From positions 434,001 through 498,000 of the forward strand of contig JAVSML010025166.1 of assembly GCA_038503035.1 (NCBI GenBank): DNA of 64,000 nucleotides, given 5' to 3'. A program made the translations under genes and the position numbers. Below the pieces are notes generated by a model that saw nothing but the letters and a program-made list of their open reading frames with translations, was not told the DNA's origin and searched no databases. The stretch comes from Crocodylus rhombifer. Its lineage: Eukaryota; Chordata; Crocodylia; Crocodylidae. How positions within the stretch are numbered: the first letter of the stretch is position 1; the number at the start of each line of letters is the position of its first letter. Below are positions 10,318 through 21,342 of the stretch, piece after piece.

Positions 10318-11610
10318 GGGGTAGCAGGAGGAGGGAGGTCAGGCAGAGGCACCACATACATGGCCTGCAAGCAGCCTGGACAGCAGCTCCTGCAGGTAAG
10401 TCTGGCAGGGGGAGAGGGGCTTGAGGCCATCATAGGGAGGGTGGGAGGGAGCTGGGCAGGGCTGGGGCTGGGGCTGCTGCCCAGCCAGGTGGTGTGTGAG
10501 GCTTGGGGCCCAGGGCAGAACACATGGCTGCATGGTCCCAGTGGGGAGTGGGATGGGGCTATGGGCAGCTCGTTTGGGGGTGGGGAGTGTGGAGCTGGCT
10601 CCCTGTTGCTGCACACACTCCTGGGGAAAGCAGGGGGTGGGGCAGGGGCAGGTGCAGGCTGACCACTGCAGGCTTGGGTTCCCTGCCCTGCTGCCCTCCC
10701 CTGGGGCCTCCACAGCCCAGTGGGTGGCACCCAGCATAGCAGGGCAGACTGGAGCCAGGCGGGGAAGCTTGCTACCACTGTGAGGCCCAGACCACTTTGG
10801 CAATGTACCCCCTGGCTGCCCTGCAGTAAAGGGGCAGCTGAATGAGGTTGTGCCTTTCGCTGCTGCAGGGCATGCAGGCGGTGCTTTGCCAGGGTGGCGC
10901 AGGGCTCACAGTGGGAACAAACTTTGCAACTTGGCCCTGCTTTCTCCTGCCATGCCAGGTCCTGCCTGCCAGACTGCAGAGACCCTGGGGGAGCAGCAAG
11001 GTGGGGAGCCCAACCTGGGGGAGCAGCAAGGTGGGGAGCCCAACTCTGCAGTGGGCAGCCTGCACACAGATTTTGGAGGCATAGGTCCCCTTGCCTCCCT
11101 GGGAGTGTGTTTAGTAGTGGGGAGCTGGCCTTCCCCGTCCAAGCCCACAGCAGGCAGCCTGCACCCTCCCCCTGCAGTAGACTCTGCTCCAGCTGTGCCT
11201 CCAGTGGGGGCCGGAAGCCTGGTGCTGCACTGTGCTACACTGTAAAAGTCACCACTTCCCACGGGTGGTAGCCAGGGCTTGCGAGCTGCTGCAGGGGACA
11301 TGGGGCAGTGGACCTGGGTCCCTGGCCCCAAAGCCCTGGCAGCTGGGGGGCCCCTCTGGCAGGGCTAGGGGGTCTGTGGGAGGAACATTAATGTGCATTC
11401 TGTGAGGTAAAGGGGTAAGGGATGCTCTCATTTTCCATGATAAAGCACACAAAATCAAATAGCAAAATGTATAGGTATTTAGAATTTATTTTATTATAGT
11501 GATTGAGGCACTGGTAGGCCTCCAAAGTGCTTTAAAATTGTGAGTACATCAGTAAAACATTGTGTTCAACTGATACCTATATTTATATAGTGGCATTTCA
11601 TTTTAATTAT
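10318..11610. repeat. Unclassified GC-rich repeat with AT-rich tail, copy 1
   Basis: A block of ~1.1 kb that is strikingly GC-rich against its surroundings ends in an AT-rich tail. The tail (11460-11600: 'tatttagaatttattttattat', 'ggcctccaaagtgctttaaaattg', 'agtaaaacattg', 'tatatttatatagtgg') aligns with 53850-53985. The preceding GC-rich blocks also look alike in composition and length. The overlapping open frames on both strands come from low stop-codon density in GC-rich DNA. It contains a perfect 30-bp tandem duplication at 10984-11043. Ends are not defined and the class is unknown; a non-autonomous DNA transposon is possible. Confidence 0.55.
10984..11043. repeat. Perfect 30-bp tandem duplication
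   Basis: A 30-base unit beginning cctgggggagcagcaaggtg is repeated exactly twice, 10984-11013 and 11014-11043. Exact identity suggests a recent slippage or duplication. Confidence 0.95.
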
Positions 11611-12279
11611 GGATTTGAGATTATCAGAGAACTTGCAGTTCTTGTTTCCTTGGATAATTTGTGATTTTTTTTTCTCAGAAAAAAACAGGGTCACTGATGA
11701 TCAAGGCGGAAATTATTTTTGCCTTAAAAATCTTCCAGGTTTTCTATTTAACTGCATTAAGGTCGTTAGTGAACAAAAGCAGATTTGGGGGTTTGTTTCT
11801 GCAGAAAAAACAACTGAGGTAAGTGAAGTCAGGCTTTATGATTAAAGGGTATTTTGCTGGAATGTGACAGATTTTAATAACACTTTTCTAGAGCAGTTAA
11901 CAGAAAATGGAATTTCATTCAGTACATTCAGAAGACAAGGTAACAACAATGGGGTAAATTTGAAAGGTGACCACAGTATGAGTTCAGAAGCGTATATGAG
12001 ACTTTAATGAGAGATGGTTGTATTAGACAAAAAACAATTTTTTTTGAATCTCGTAATTGGTGCCATTGGTTGCTGTGTTGAATCTGTGGCATTTTTTAGT
12101 TCAGTGTTTATACCCTTTTGTATCCTCACTGTAGCACCAATTATTTTGGTGCCAAGTTTCAGAAGTCTATGATGCCTTTAGTTTCAATGATTCAAACACT
12201 AGTGAACTCCAGTGGCCAAACTTTGAAGTGATGCAAGCTTGCAGGTTTACAAAACCTGTAACTTTGACATGATACACTT
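11611..12279. other. No recognisable feature
   Basis: AT-rich spacer upstream of the transposase relic. The 5' part of the hAT gene may lie here but is too decayed for me to align. Confidence 0.4.
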
Positions 12280-12900
12280 TATACAGTCAGCATCACAAGT
12301 GAAATATTTCAAGACGCTGAAACAGATAAAAAGCAAACTAGGCATCAGCTAAAAGCCTCAAAGGATTTCCTTATGAAGAACTGTTCTGATGAAGGATTCA
12401 CATCTCCTGGCCACTGCTGAGGAACTGGGTGAGAAACTGGAAATCAGCATTAGTTTCCCAGAAGAAAGACATCTTGGAGTACAAGCCAAAAAGATGATGT
12501 TTCAATACAAGGCTTTAGGTCAACAATTAACTAATCCAGAAAAGAACTATGAAGGTTTGTGTTCCTCTATTATGTATTGGATACGGTCATACAGTCACTT
12601 GAAGAAAGATGTTCGTAATTTGGAAGGATAAGCTGTTTGGTTTATATGTATGAGGTCTTTGAAATATTGCATATGTTCCACAAAGAATTACAAGAATCAA
12701 GCCTTATTTTTAAAGCTTATTTTAAGAGCATTACAAGATGGACAGCCTGATGAAGAAACTTGAATGCCCGAGATCTTTGCAATCAATCCTCAGATCTTGG
12801 CAGGTGATGGAAACCCGGAACATGAATTTCTGTGCAAAAATAAGCTTTTGCCTTTCCTTCCAAATGTATCCATTGCAGTCAGTTTTCTATGAATAAGGCC
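12280..12900 (+). pseudogene. Decayed hAT-family transposase (ZMYM1-like type)
   Basis: Two frames together carry the C-terminal part of a ZMYM1/TTF-type hAT transposase. From 12283 one frame reads through DKKQTRHQLKASKDFLMKN and DEGFTS to a TGA at 12418. The frame of 12389-12631 takes over with ATAEELGEKLEI, FPEERHLGVQAKKMMFQYKA and NPEKNYEGLCSSIMYWIRS, which fit the segment before the C-terminal dimerisation domain in that family. Further on, about 12810-12890, EFLCKNKLLPFLPNVSIAVSFL resembles the start of the dimerisation domain, again in a shifted frame with stops. The N-terminal zinc finger and DDE core are not visible. The alternative is a processed pseudogene of a host ZMYM1-like gene, which has the same ancestry. 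It is not functional. Confidence 0.6.
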
Positions 12901-15900
12901 TGAATATGGAAACTGCAGTTTCTTTGCTTTATAAAGTTCTTTGCTTTATACTTGCATTATCATCAGAAAACAAGAGTGATGAATCTAATGTTCTCAGCAA
13001 TTTACTGGGGAGCTAGGAAGTTACCAGGAGAGAGCAACAAAATATTTTTGCCTCCTCTAAAAAATAGACTAAGGCTGGTACCATAGTCTCAGATGACACA
13101 AATTTATTTAATCACTTTTAAGACTTTTTGGTTGTGCTCAGGAATAAGTTAAATGAGGTAATTCCTCAGTGCATTGTCTTAAAGCATCTCTGGAGGGGAT
13201 GGACTACATATAAGAGCTTTGACGGCTGAAGCTAAAAACAAAAGGATTCATTTTAAGGGCATGAAAATCTCTCAGTTGAGAAGTGTTTAAAAAAATTCTG
13301 GTTTCACTGAAACAGACTCATGTCTGTCTTTCAGATAACACACCAGCTTATTGCCATCTGACAGATTTACGTGCTGCTGGAAAAGCTTGCCTATGACTTA
13401 TCTATTATAATTGCAGGTGCATGCATCGGCAGTAGAAAACATGAACAGTCTTATTGTAATTTTCTATTAAAGAAGGAGGCTCAGTCATCTAGAGGTTGTG
13501 AAAGACTTATTTCTAGTAGGCACCATCATTTCTGAAAGAAACAACAATTTGGGAAAACCATAACCCTTAGTTAAAAATTCTGATGTAGCTTTATTTCACT
13601 CTCTTGCATCAACCCTGTAATTTTCTCTGACATATCTAGTGTAAGAAACAGACTGAAATATGAAAAAAATGTATGTACATTTCTTGAATAGAAAACCTCA
13701 GTGAAGAAATAATCTGGCACAGGCTGCTTCTCTCATAGTAAATCTCTGTATTCAATCTCAGGGGCACAGAGAAGGTCTCATCAATATTTCAAGTTTAGTT
13801 TAGAGCTCAACACTTCCTGCTTTTGTTTGCAAGCTGAGAACTCTCTACAGTGCTCTTCTGTCTCTCACAGTATACTTTACTCTTTCTCAGATGTTGTACC
13901 AACCTTATCTGAAATTAGAGGGTCAGATAAAAACCAAGGAGTAGCATTGCATAACTAACATTAGAGGCTTCTTTCCACTTCCCTGTGAAGCACCAATTTG
14001 ACGTACAGCCCAATACAAAATAGTAAGCTGGTGGAGCAATAGTCTGATACTTTATAATAAATTGTATGCATCAGCTCTGCTGGTATGTGCAACCCCTAGC
14101 ACTGCCCTGATGAAGTAATAATTTACCCCTAAAGATGATCAGGACCACTTAATAGGTAGACTAAGTCCACCTTAGTCTAGCTACAGTTCTTCTGTACTTT
14201 ATTTTCCAGCTGCAAGCAGACAAGGTTAATGTGGTGCATAGCCATGGAAGTTAGGGAACAGCCTGGTACTGTACTAATTCTTACTTTTATTTTTGGACTC
14301 TCTTGGGTCACCAAGTTGGGTGTAAGTTGAACAGCCTGAAGGTTGCTTTCAATGCAGAATAGGGGAACCATCTGCACCCAAGGAAGAATCATGAGAGGAG
14401 ACTGAGAAGACAACTTCATGCCATCTCTTCAGCTCATTTGAACCCTATGCATTCTGGTAGCCAGACCTATCTGCCTTTTATTTTAATTTCCTTATAGGCT
14501 GTATACTGTAGTATGTTTTGTGAGCCCTCTCAGGCATTTTTCTGTGGCAGCCTTTATTGCCCTCCAATAGAGTTGTTTCTTTCTTTCTTTCAGGTTTCTT
14601 TCTGAACTCTGATTCCTTTCAGTCTTCTGCATTTTTTTTGTTCAGATAAGTATATTAGCTGCTCAAAGTTATCTTCACTGGGTCCCCACTCAGCAACAAG
14701 TTTGATGACTGTGAAAGGGCACTGTACACAGCTGCAGCAATAGTGCATTAACTAATTATAAAATAATTTCCTGACTAAGCATGCTGTGCTAAAACCTTGA
14801 GCTGATAGAGGTAAATCCCATACAGAAATAAAGTCATATGGGGACTCATGAAGGAGCTTACAGAATTAAATTTTCTAGCTCAGGCTTCTTTCCTAACTGA
14901 TATTGGAGCCTCACTCTGGGCCAGCTTTTTATGCCTCTGGCTTGTTTAACAGTATTATATTCCCATGAATGACTTTTCACTTAATGCCGTGGGACTACTT
15001 TAGTCTCAGTAAGGAATCAGGACCAAGCCCACTGGTCTCTTTTTTGGCACAAAATTTACACAAATAGTTTATACTGAATTTGATTTTAAACAACAATTCA
15101 AATATCAGATAAAAAAGTTAAATCTAATGTTCATAGTCTCAGCAATCAATGAAACAAAGATATATTCAGACAGCACCACAAATGGTGTGCAAGTATGAAT
15201 GGTGACTTGAATACTGGTCATACTTTGATCATAGAGGAAAATTGCAACAACCATCCTATACTCAGCAATAGCTTGCCTAGCACTAGATATTAAAAACTGC
15301 TTTACTGAGGAAGAGTCAAGCCAGTACTCTTTTTACAGTTTACAGTAGGTCTTTTAATTACTACGAAGGTCACCAGATGGAAGGACGACTAGTTCTTCAG
15401 TGTCTCATCAGAAGGAAAGAACATACCTGTAAGATCAGCAGCTAAGTTCTCTTTGGGAACTGAACCTCCCAGAACAATCCCTGGGGAGAAGTTATGTAGA
15501 ATTTCAAGGGAAAATTTTCAAAAGCACAAAGGACATCTAGGATCCCACCACACCATTTGTGCCTTATTTTTAACCATCCAGAGAATTTGCTTCTCAGCTA
15601 GGTTTCTAGGAGATATTTTCCACAAAATACTTATAAAAAGGGTCTCCTCATTTATTATACTATATGTATTTTTTGTTAGCTTGTTTATTCAAAAGGGTAA
15701 TTTCTGTAGCACTCTATTGGCATCATCTTTGTCAAAATCTATTCGACTTTTTATTAATAGCAAAGTTCCAGTGGTGAGGCAGACTAGTTTATAAGGCAAT
15801 GTTTGATTTTAATTTTCACAGTTATTGGGCAGGTTTTTTGGAGACACCTGGTTAGAAAAAACACTAAATAGTACTCCAGATTTCCACTAGTCATATATAG

Positions 15901-16614
15901 GGGTCTACCCAGCTTAGAGGAGGCAGCTGGCTAATTTTGTGGGAGGACCATGGGCCCAGCTACCATTTTTATGGGCTGATCATGGCAGGGCCCCCCACAC
16001 ATCTGACTGGCCAAGGAGTCCTGGTGGTCCCTATCCATGAAATGGCTACCATTTAACAATAGGTAACACTGTTCAGCTCCTATGAACTTGGATCAAATAA
16101 ATGGAAGATGCAGAATTGCACATAACTATTTTTAACTTTCTAATCCTGAAGGATGCAACTGCTTTGGGCTAGAAGGCAACTCAAAAGTACACTGTTCCAC
16201 TATTTTAGAATTTGAGTCACAGGACAGAGACCCTCCTACCTTCTGAGCACAGGGCTTCCAGGGCATGTATGATGTTGGGCAATTTGTTCCTCTCCAAAAA
16301 CATCCAATGTTGTGAAATATTTTCTCTTCAGGCAAAAGAGGTGAATTCCATGGTAACTTGAATTTGATGTGACACATCATATAAGTTCAGCAGTTTGCAA
16401 TAAATTACTGGCTTCAACTATTTGCTGGTCAGCACAGGGATGGTGGTGATAGGACAGCACAAATATGCACAAGTCATTAGCTACACTGGGGAACCTGTTA
16501 TAGATATTTGCCCACATTTCATTTTATGAAGCAAGCTACACATTTTTTCTATTAATGGATGATCTCCTGTACAAATACCTACAGACCACCATTTTCTCAA
16601 CACACACAAAACAA
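12901..16614. other. No recognisable gene or repeat (3.7 kb)
   Basis: AT-rich sequence with only short chance open frames, for example 14177-14419 (-) and 15453-15794 (+), neither with recognisable motifs. No splice-bounded exon stands out. Confidence 0.5.
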
Positions 16615-17330
16615 GGACATAAGAAGTGCTATACTGAGTCAAACTAATGATCCATTTAACCTTGTCACTGATAGTAGCAGAAATAGATGCTATAGAGCAG
16701 GAGCACTGAACAAAATAACTCTAAATAGAGGTGTTCAGCATCTGGCCTGCAGGTCAAATGTGGCCCATGGAGCCATCTCATCTGGTCCATGGGATTCCCC
16801 ATGGGTCCAGAAATTTGGTGGCAGGGGAGCCAACCTGCCTCCTGCAAAACTCCAAAACCTCAAGTTCCATGTAGGTGGCTGGAGCCCAGCCCAGGCCCCT
16901 TCCCCACTGTGGGGCTGGGTTGAGGCTTGGCCACACCCTCTTCTCCCCATGGGAACCGGCCATGTCCCCCACAGGACTGGGTCCAGCTCTTTCCCCTCAC
17001 AGGGCCACACTGGGGCTGGCCTGCCCCCCCATGCTGCCTCCCACATGACTGGATAGTGCTCACCTCAGGCACTGGATTGTGACCACTGTCCAGATCTAGC
17101 ATGTGCTTGGCCCAGGCCACTGCCCATCCACCTGCTGGGGAAAAGGTTGAGCACCACTGCTCTAGAATGATTTATCCCCTATTCAATTCATGGCATCAAG
17201 CTTTATTGGTTTAGAGCTGCCAGAGGAAACATCTCCTACCCTTCTGTTCTGTAGTCATTTATAGCTTTATCATGCATGAATTTATCCAGTTCCTTTTTTG
17301 AATCTATCTGCCTCTGCCATATCTTGTCCA
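16615..17330. repeat. Old LINE (CR1/L2-like) remnant, split by a hAT element
   Basis: The left part 'ggacataagaagtgctatactgagtcaaactaatgatcca' and the right part 'atgatttatcccctattcaattcatggc', 'gaatttatccagttccttttttgaatct' follow a common amniote LINE-derived repeat. The two halves are continuous if 16726-17159 is removed. Divergence is high, so this is an old insertion. Confidence 0.5.
16726..17159. mobile_element. Non-autonomous hAT element (434 bp) inserted in the old LINE
   Basis: Terminal inverted repeats are imperfect: left TAGAGGTGTTCAGCATCTG, right (reverse complement) CAGTGGTGCTCAACCTTTT, the CAG..GGTG..TCA type of hAT ends. Flanks are ACTCTAAA on the left and CTCTAGAA (17160-17167) on the right, an eroded ~8-bp target-site duplication. 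The interior is GC-rich and non-coding despite several overlapping open frames. It interrupts the older repeat cleanly, which supports the boundaries. Confidence 0.6.
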
Positions 17331-17389
17331 ATCCAGATCAAACCAGACAGAACTGGTCAAAACCAGTTCAAACATGGTAAAATTGGCAA

Positions 17390-17860
17390 GTTGTGGCCTC
17401 AACAACTTAACAGTCCAGTGGCTAGGAAACTGGCTCCGAGGTCAGACCCAGAGAGTGTTAATAGATGGAATTGAGTCGATATAGCATAAGGTGACCAGTG
17501 GTGTCCCTCAAGGCTCAGTACTCGAGCCAGTGCTTTTCAACATTTTCATCAATGATTTGGACATGGGTGTGAAAAATGTACTGGCAAAGTTCATGGATGA
17601 CACTAAGTTATGGGGAAGTGTGATCATGCTGCAGGAAAGGCTGAGAATAAAGTCTGACCTGGACAGGCTTGTAAACTGGATGGATCTAAACCTGATGATG
17701 TTTAACAGTGAGAAATGTAAGGTGCTCCATCTGGGGAGAAATAGCATACTTATGGGTTCAGTGATGCTACATTAGCCAGCACCACAACTGAACGAGATCT
17801 AGGGATCATGATCGACCATAAAATGAATATGAGCCACCAGTGCAATGCTCCATGTTTTCA
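17390..17860 (+). mobile_element. CR1 LINE reverse-transcriptase fragment
   Basis: The frame 17491-17775 reads [27 protein letters not shown], then FMDDTKLWG (the FADD catalytic box, with A to M), then NSEKCKVLHLGRN. Homology begins upstream near 17390 (GNWLRGQTQRVLIDG after frame repair by eye) and fades near 17860 at 'atgagccaccagtgcaatgct'. Both ends are missing, so it is an internal fragment of CR1 ORF2. Both catalytic Asp residues remain but the fragment is too short to act. Confidence 0.85.
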
Positions 17861-18209
17861 GCAAATCCAATAGTAAAAATACTAGCAGTCTTATTTGAAA
17901 CCCTATCCACACGATATCCTCAAGCCACCTTCCAGATCAAGGAGCTTGGAGTACATATCTAGTGTACTCTCAGTTAAACCAAAATCAGGTTTTAAAGCCC
18001 TTAAAAGATTCACCAGTCAACAATAAACTCAACTCTCTTTCTCTCACTTACTCAAATGCCAGAGTTACAGAAATACTAATAAATCTATCCATAAATACTT
18101 TGTTCAATATACTTAAAATAATCCTTATGTCACATAGGAATTAAAACAATGCTGAGAAACTATGCAAATCACAAGCATTTTTTTTTCTTATTTTACTATT
18201 CACTAACTG
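17861..18209. other. No recognisable feature
   Basis: AT-rich spacer between two CR1 copies. Confidence 0.4.
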
Positions 18210-18344
18210 TGACCAGGGAGCCAGTGAACAGGGACTGTCAACAGTAGCAGTGTCCAGGCAATTTGCAGGCCAGTTTGCAGGCAGGAGTACACGCCCTCCC
18301 TAAGGGGATGCCAGTGGCTGTGCAGAAGGAGCCAGGTCAGAGAC

Positions 18345-19434
18345 TTGGCAGAAAGGAGGACACTTCATTCTGCAATAATGATGAGTACACAGCAGAATGC
18401 CAGGGCCCTGGCCCAGGTGGTGCTGCCTGCCCAGGGTACCTCTGCAGCCTCCACCCAGATGGAGCCTGCAGAGAGGTTGGAGCCACCCTTCCCCCCTTTC
18501 TGTGGAGGCTGCCTGGTGGGGGTTTGGTGGCCGTGAGGTGGGGAAGAGGGCCGCGGGAGTTCCCTCACCTGTCCCACATGTGTCCATCTTCGGGCCTTGA
18601 AGGAGCAGGTGAGGGAGCTCCAGACTGAGGTCAGCAGGCTGCAGTGGATTAGGGCGGCTGAGGATGAAATTGATGGATACTATTGTTCTCTGCAGGGTCA
18701 AGAACCTAGAGGTGAAGCCAACCAGGAGGGACCCACCACAGAGGTATGGCAGACAGTTACCTCCAGATCCAGGGTTACTTGTGCTACTTCAGTGTTAGCT
18801 TTCCAGGTACAGATGGGGAACAGGTACGAGGCCCTGGCAGCCATGGAGCAGGAGGTAGGAGAGGATGCTTCCAAAGGAACCTATGCTACTCCAAGCACAG
18901 CACAGGCCCAGAGCTACCAGAACACCAAGACAAAGAGATGCCAGGTCCTCATCATTAGCGATTCCATCCTGAGAGGAATGGAGAGGCCTATCTGTTGCTC
19001 TAACCCCATGGCATAGGAGGTTTGTTGCCTGCCTGGAGCTTGGATTCAGGATGTCATGGAGATGATCCTGGACTTCATCTGACCCTCTGATCATTACCTC
19101 ATTGTCCTCATCCACATGGGTATGAATGACATGGTCAGGGGCAACCCGGACCACATCATGAGATACTATAAGGCTTTAGGGGAAAAGGTCAAGGAGACAG
19201 GGGCACAGGTGGTTTTTTCTTCTTCCAGTGAGCAGACATGAACTACGCCATGAGACATGCATTAGTGAGGTCAACCAGCAGCTTCGGAGCTGGTGTTATG
19301 AGGCAGGCTTTGGGTTCTTGAAACATGACCCACACTTCGGCACAGAAGACATGCTTTGGTGGGATGGGTTTCATCTCTCCCCAAAACATAAGTGTGTTTT
19401 TTATTCCAGGTTGGCTGATCTCCTATGGTAAACT
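18345..19434 (+). pseudogene. CR1 ORF1 relic with SGNH-type esterase domain
   Basis: The N-terminal part has a Cys-rich stretch (FCGGCLVG, CPTCVHL) and then a coiled coil (LKEQVRELQTEVSRLQ), as in other CR1 ORF1 proteins that bind RNA. The middle carries MGNRYEALAAMEQEV and then the esterase. Block I is VLIISDSILRG (the GDS-type nucleophile Ser), near 18940-18977. A block like HMGMNDMVRGN lies near 19115-19145. The last block, DGFHLSPK, holds the catalytic Asp-x-x-His, near 19363-19386. A TAG at 19015 and frameshifts break it. Known of the family: ORF1p of CR1 combines nucleic-acid binding with an esterase fold; its exact role in retrotransposition is not settled. Confidence 0.75.
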
Positions 19435-19589
19435 TTAAATTAGGTTCGCCAGGGGATGGGGACTCAGAGAAACATGAGGACACTTCGCCATCAAGGCAAG
19501 TGACGTGCATAGATAGTACTGAGGTAAGTGACAGGGGTCAGGGCAGGCTTAGAAACAAGGGGTCAGCATTGGCACCTACAAGAGGCCTC

Positions 19590-20388
19590 AAATGCCTCTA
19601 CTCAAATGCTCAAAGCTTGGGGAATAACTAGGAGGAACTCGCCCTCCTGCTAGCTATCAAAACCCCCGACTTAGGGGGTTTCACAGAAACCTGGTGGGAT
19701 TCTACCCATGAATGGGCAGTGGACATCAAGGGATACAGGCTGTACAGGTGAGAAAGAGCAGAAAAAAGAGTGGGGGTGTAACACTATACATCAAAGAGCA
19801 ATACATGTCCTCAATGATCAGGATGGAGTCAGAGGAGGGGCAAAATGAGGCACTCTGGGTAAGAATGCAAGGTGGGTATTGGGAAAGGGACTTGATAGTG
19901 GGCATGTACTACAGACCACCTCACCAGGGGGACAAGCTGGACCTGGAATTCTCAGGTCAGCTGATGGAGGCTAAAGTAAAGGGATGTGGTTGTTATGGGT
20001 AATCTAAAATACCCAGATATCTGCTGGGAGGAGCAGTCAGCCAGGTCCAATTACTCACGTAGGTTCCTAGCTGGGATACAGGATCTCCACCTAACCCAGC
20101 AGGGGAGGTAATGCTCAGGGGCAATCAACATGGGTTCACTGAGGGCAGGTCCTGCCTGACTTACCTGGTTTCTTTTTATAATCAGGTCACAAGTCCCTCA
20201 ATGAGGGTGTTGGGGTGGATGTCATCTTCCTGGACTTTAAGAAGGCCTTTGACATGGTTTCCCACCACATTCTCTCAAAAAAATAAGGTGACTGCAACAT
20301 AGATGCCTACACAGTCAGATGGGTGGCAAATTGGCTAGACGGTCGCACCCAGAGAGTGGTGGTGGATGGGTCGTTTTCGACCTGAAGG
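19590..20388 (+). pseudogene. CR1 ORF2 relic: endonuclease domain joined to RT middle
   Basis: LKCLYSNAQSLGNN and FTETWWDSTHEWAVDIKGYRLYR match the start of the CR1 apurinic-type endonuclease, with ETWW holding the metal-binding Glu. GMYYRPPHQGDKLDLEFSGQLMEA and MGNLKYPDICWE follow, the last being the family's GDFN-type block with D lost. After 20105 the sequence jumps to RT: LRGNQHGFTEGRSCLTYLVSF, then VDVIFLDFKKAFDMVSHH with the first catalytic Asp of RT (LDFKKAFD). Multiple stops are present and the LTR begins at 20389. Confidence 0.85.
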
Positions 20389-21302
20389 TGTAGCAAAACC
20401 CCCAGTTTTTCTTTTTTTTCCTTTTAAAATGCATTCCCTCCCCTTCCCCAATCATTTCTGACTTTGTCTCTCCCTCTCTATTCCCTATAGATAAGTATAA
20501 GTGAGCTAAGACATAGGATAAGCTTCAGCATTTTATTTTGATAGCAAGTTGTATTTGTTTTGTTTTTTCTCCTTCTTTATATTGTATAATTATGTTTGTA
20601 TTGATTTTTACTGTTCTACATTACTGTTTTACTGGTACTATATGATTTAGGCCTACATATGTAAGTTAACATAAGTCATGCCAAGTTTCCATTTTGTTTG
20701 TCAAGTCTCCACCCTGTCCTCAGGCCTGGTTGTGTAACCCATGACTCACACCTAGCCCTCCTATGTAACTTGGTTTCTGAATGAATGGGGATGAATGAGG
20801 GTGCTTGAGAGAGAATGGCAGTAGGTCTAAAAGTAGCTCCCTCTGAATGACTGAACCATCAACACCAATACCTGGACCAATGACCCAGCCCTTGGAACCA
20901 CCCTCAGCATTCAAGAAAAAAAGATGAGGCAATTCACCATTGTGCCAAGCTGCACATGCTCACTAAGAACACCTGGAACCCTTTGGAACAGAACTGACAT
21001 TGCCTGGACAGGCCCTCCCCATAGGAGATCAGAGGTAGTCTGCCCCATAAAAGGGGTAGTGAAGACTGACTCTTTGGGATGCCCTCTTCATCTGGACCAG
21101 CACCATGACACACCACCTATCCACTCAGAGGCCCCGTCAGTGACCCACTTTTGGACAACAGCTACTGGACAAAGACCCCTTTCCAGCCTGGATAGGTAGC
21201 TATCACCTCCCCACCCTCTCTTCAACCAAGGACTTAGACTCTGTTTGTCTTCCCTACCTGGACTCCAGTCCTTCCATTGAGTCTCTTTCTCCTTGCTACC
21301 AT

Positions 21303-21342
<40 letters not shown>

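Noticed and set aside
10290..11458. Dense overlapping open frames on both strands
   Set aside because: They lie in a GC-rich repeat where stops are rare by composition. The frames on both strands overlap, have no motif, and the region is repeated at 53 kb.
16559..17056. 165-codon frame as a gene
   Set aside because: It runs from old LINE sequence into a non-autonomous hAT element. The open frame is a product of the junction.
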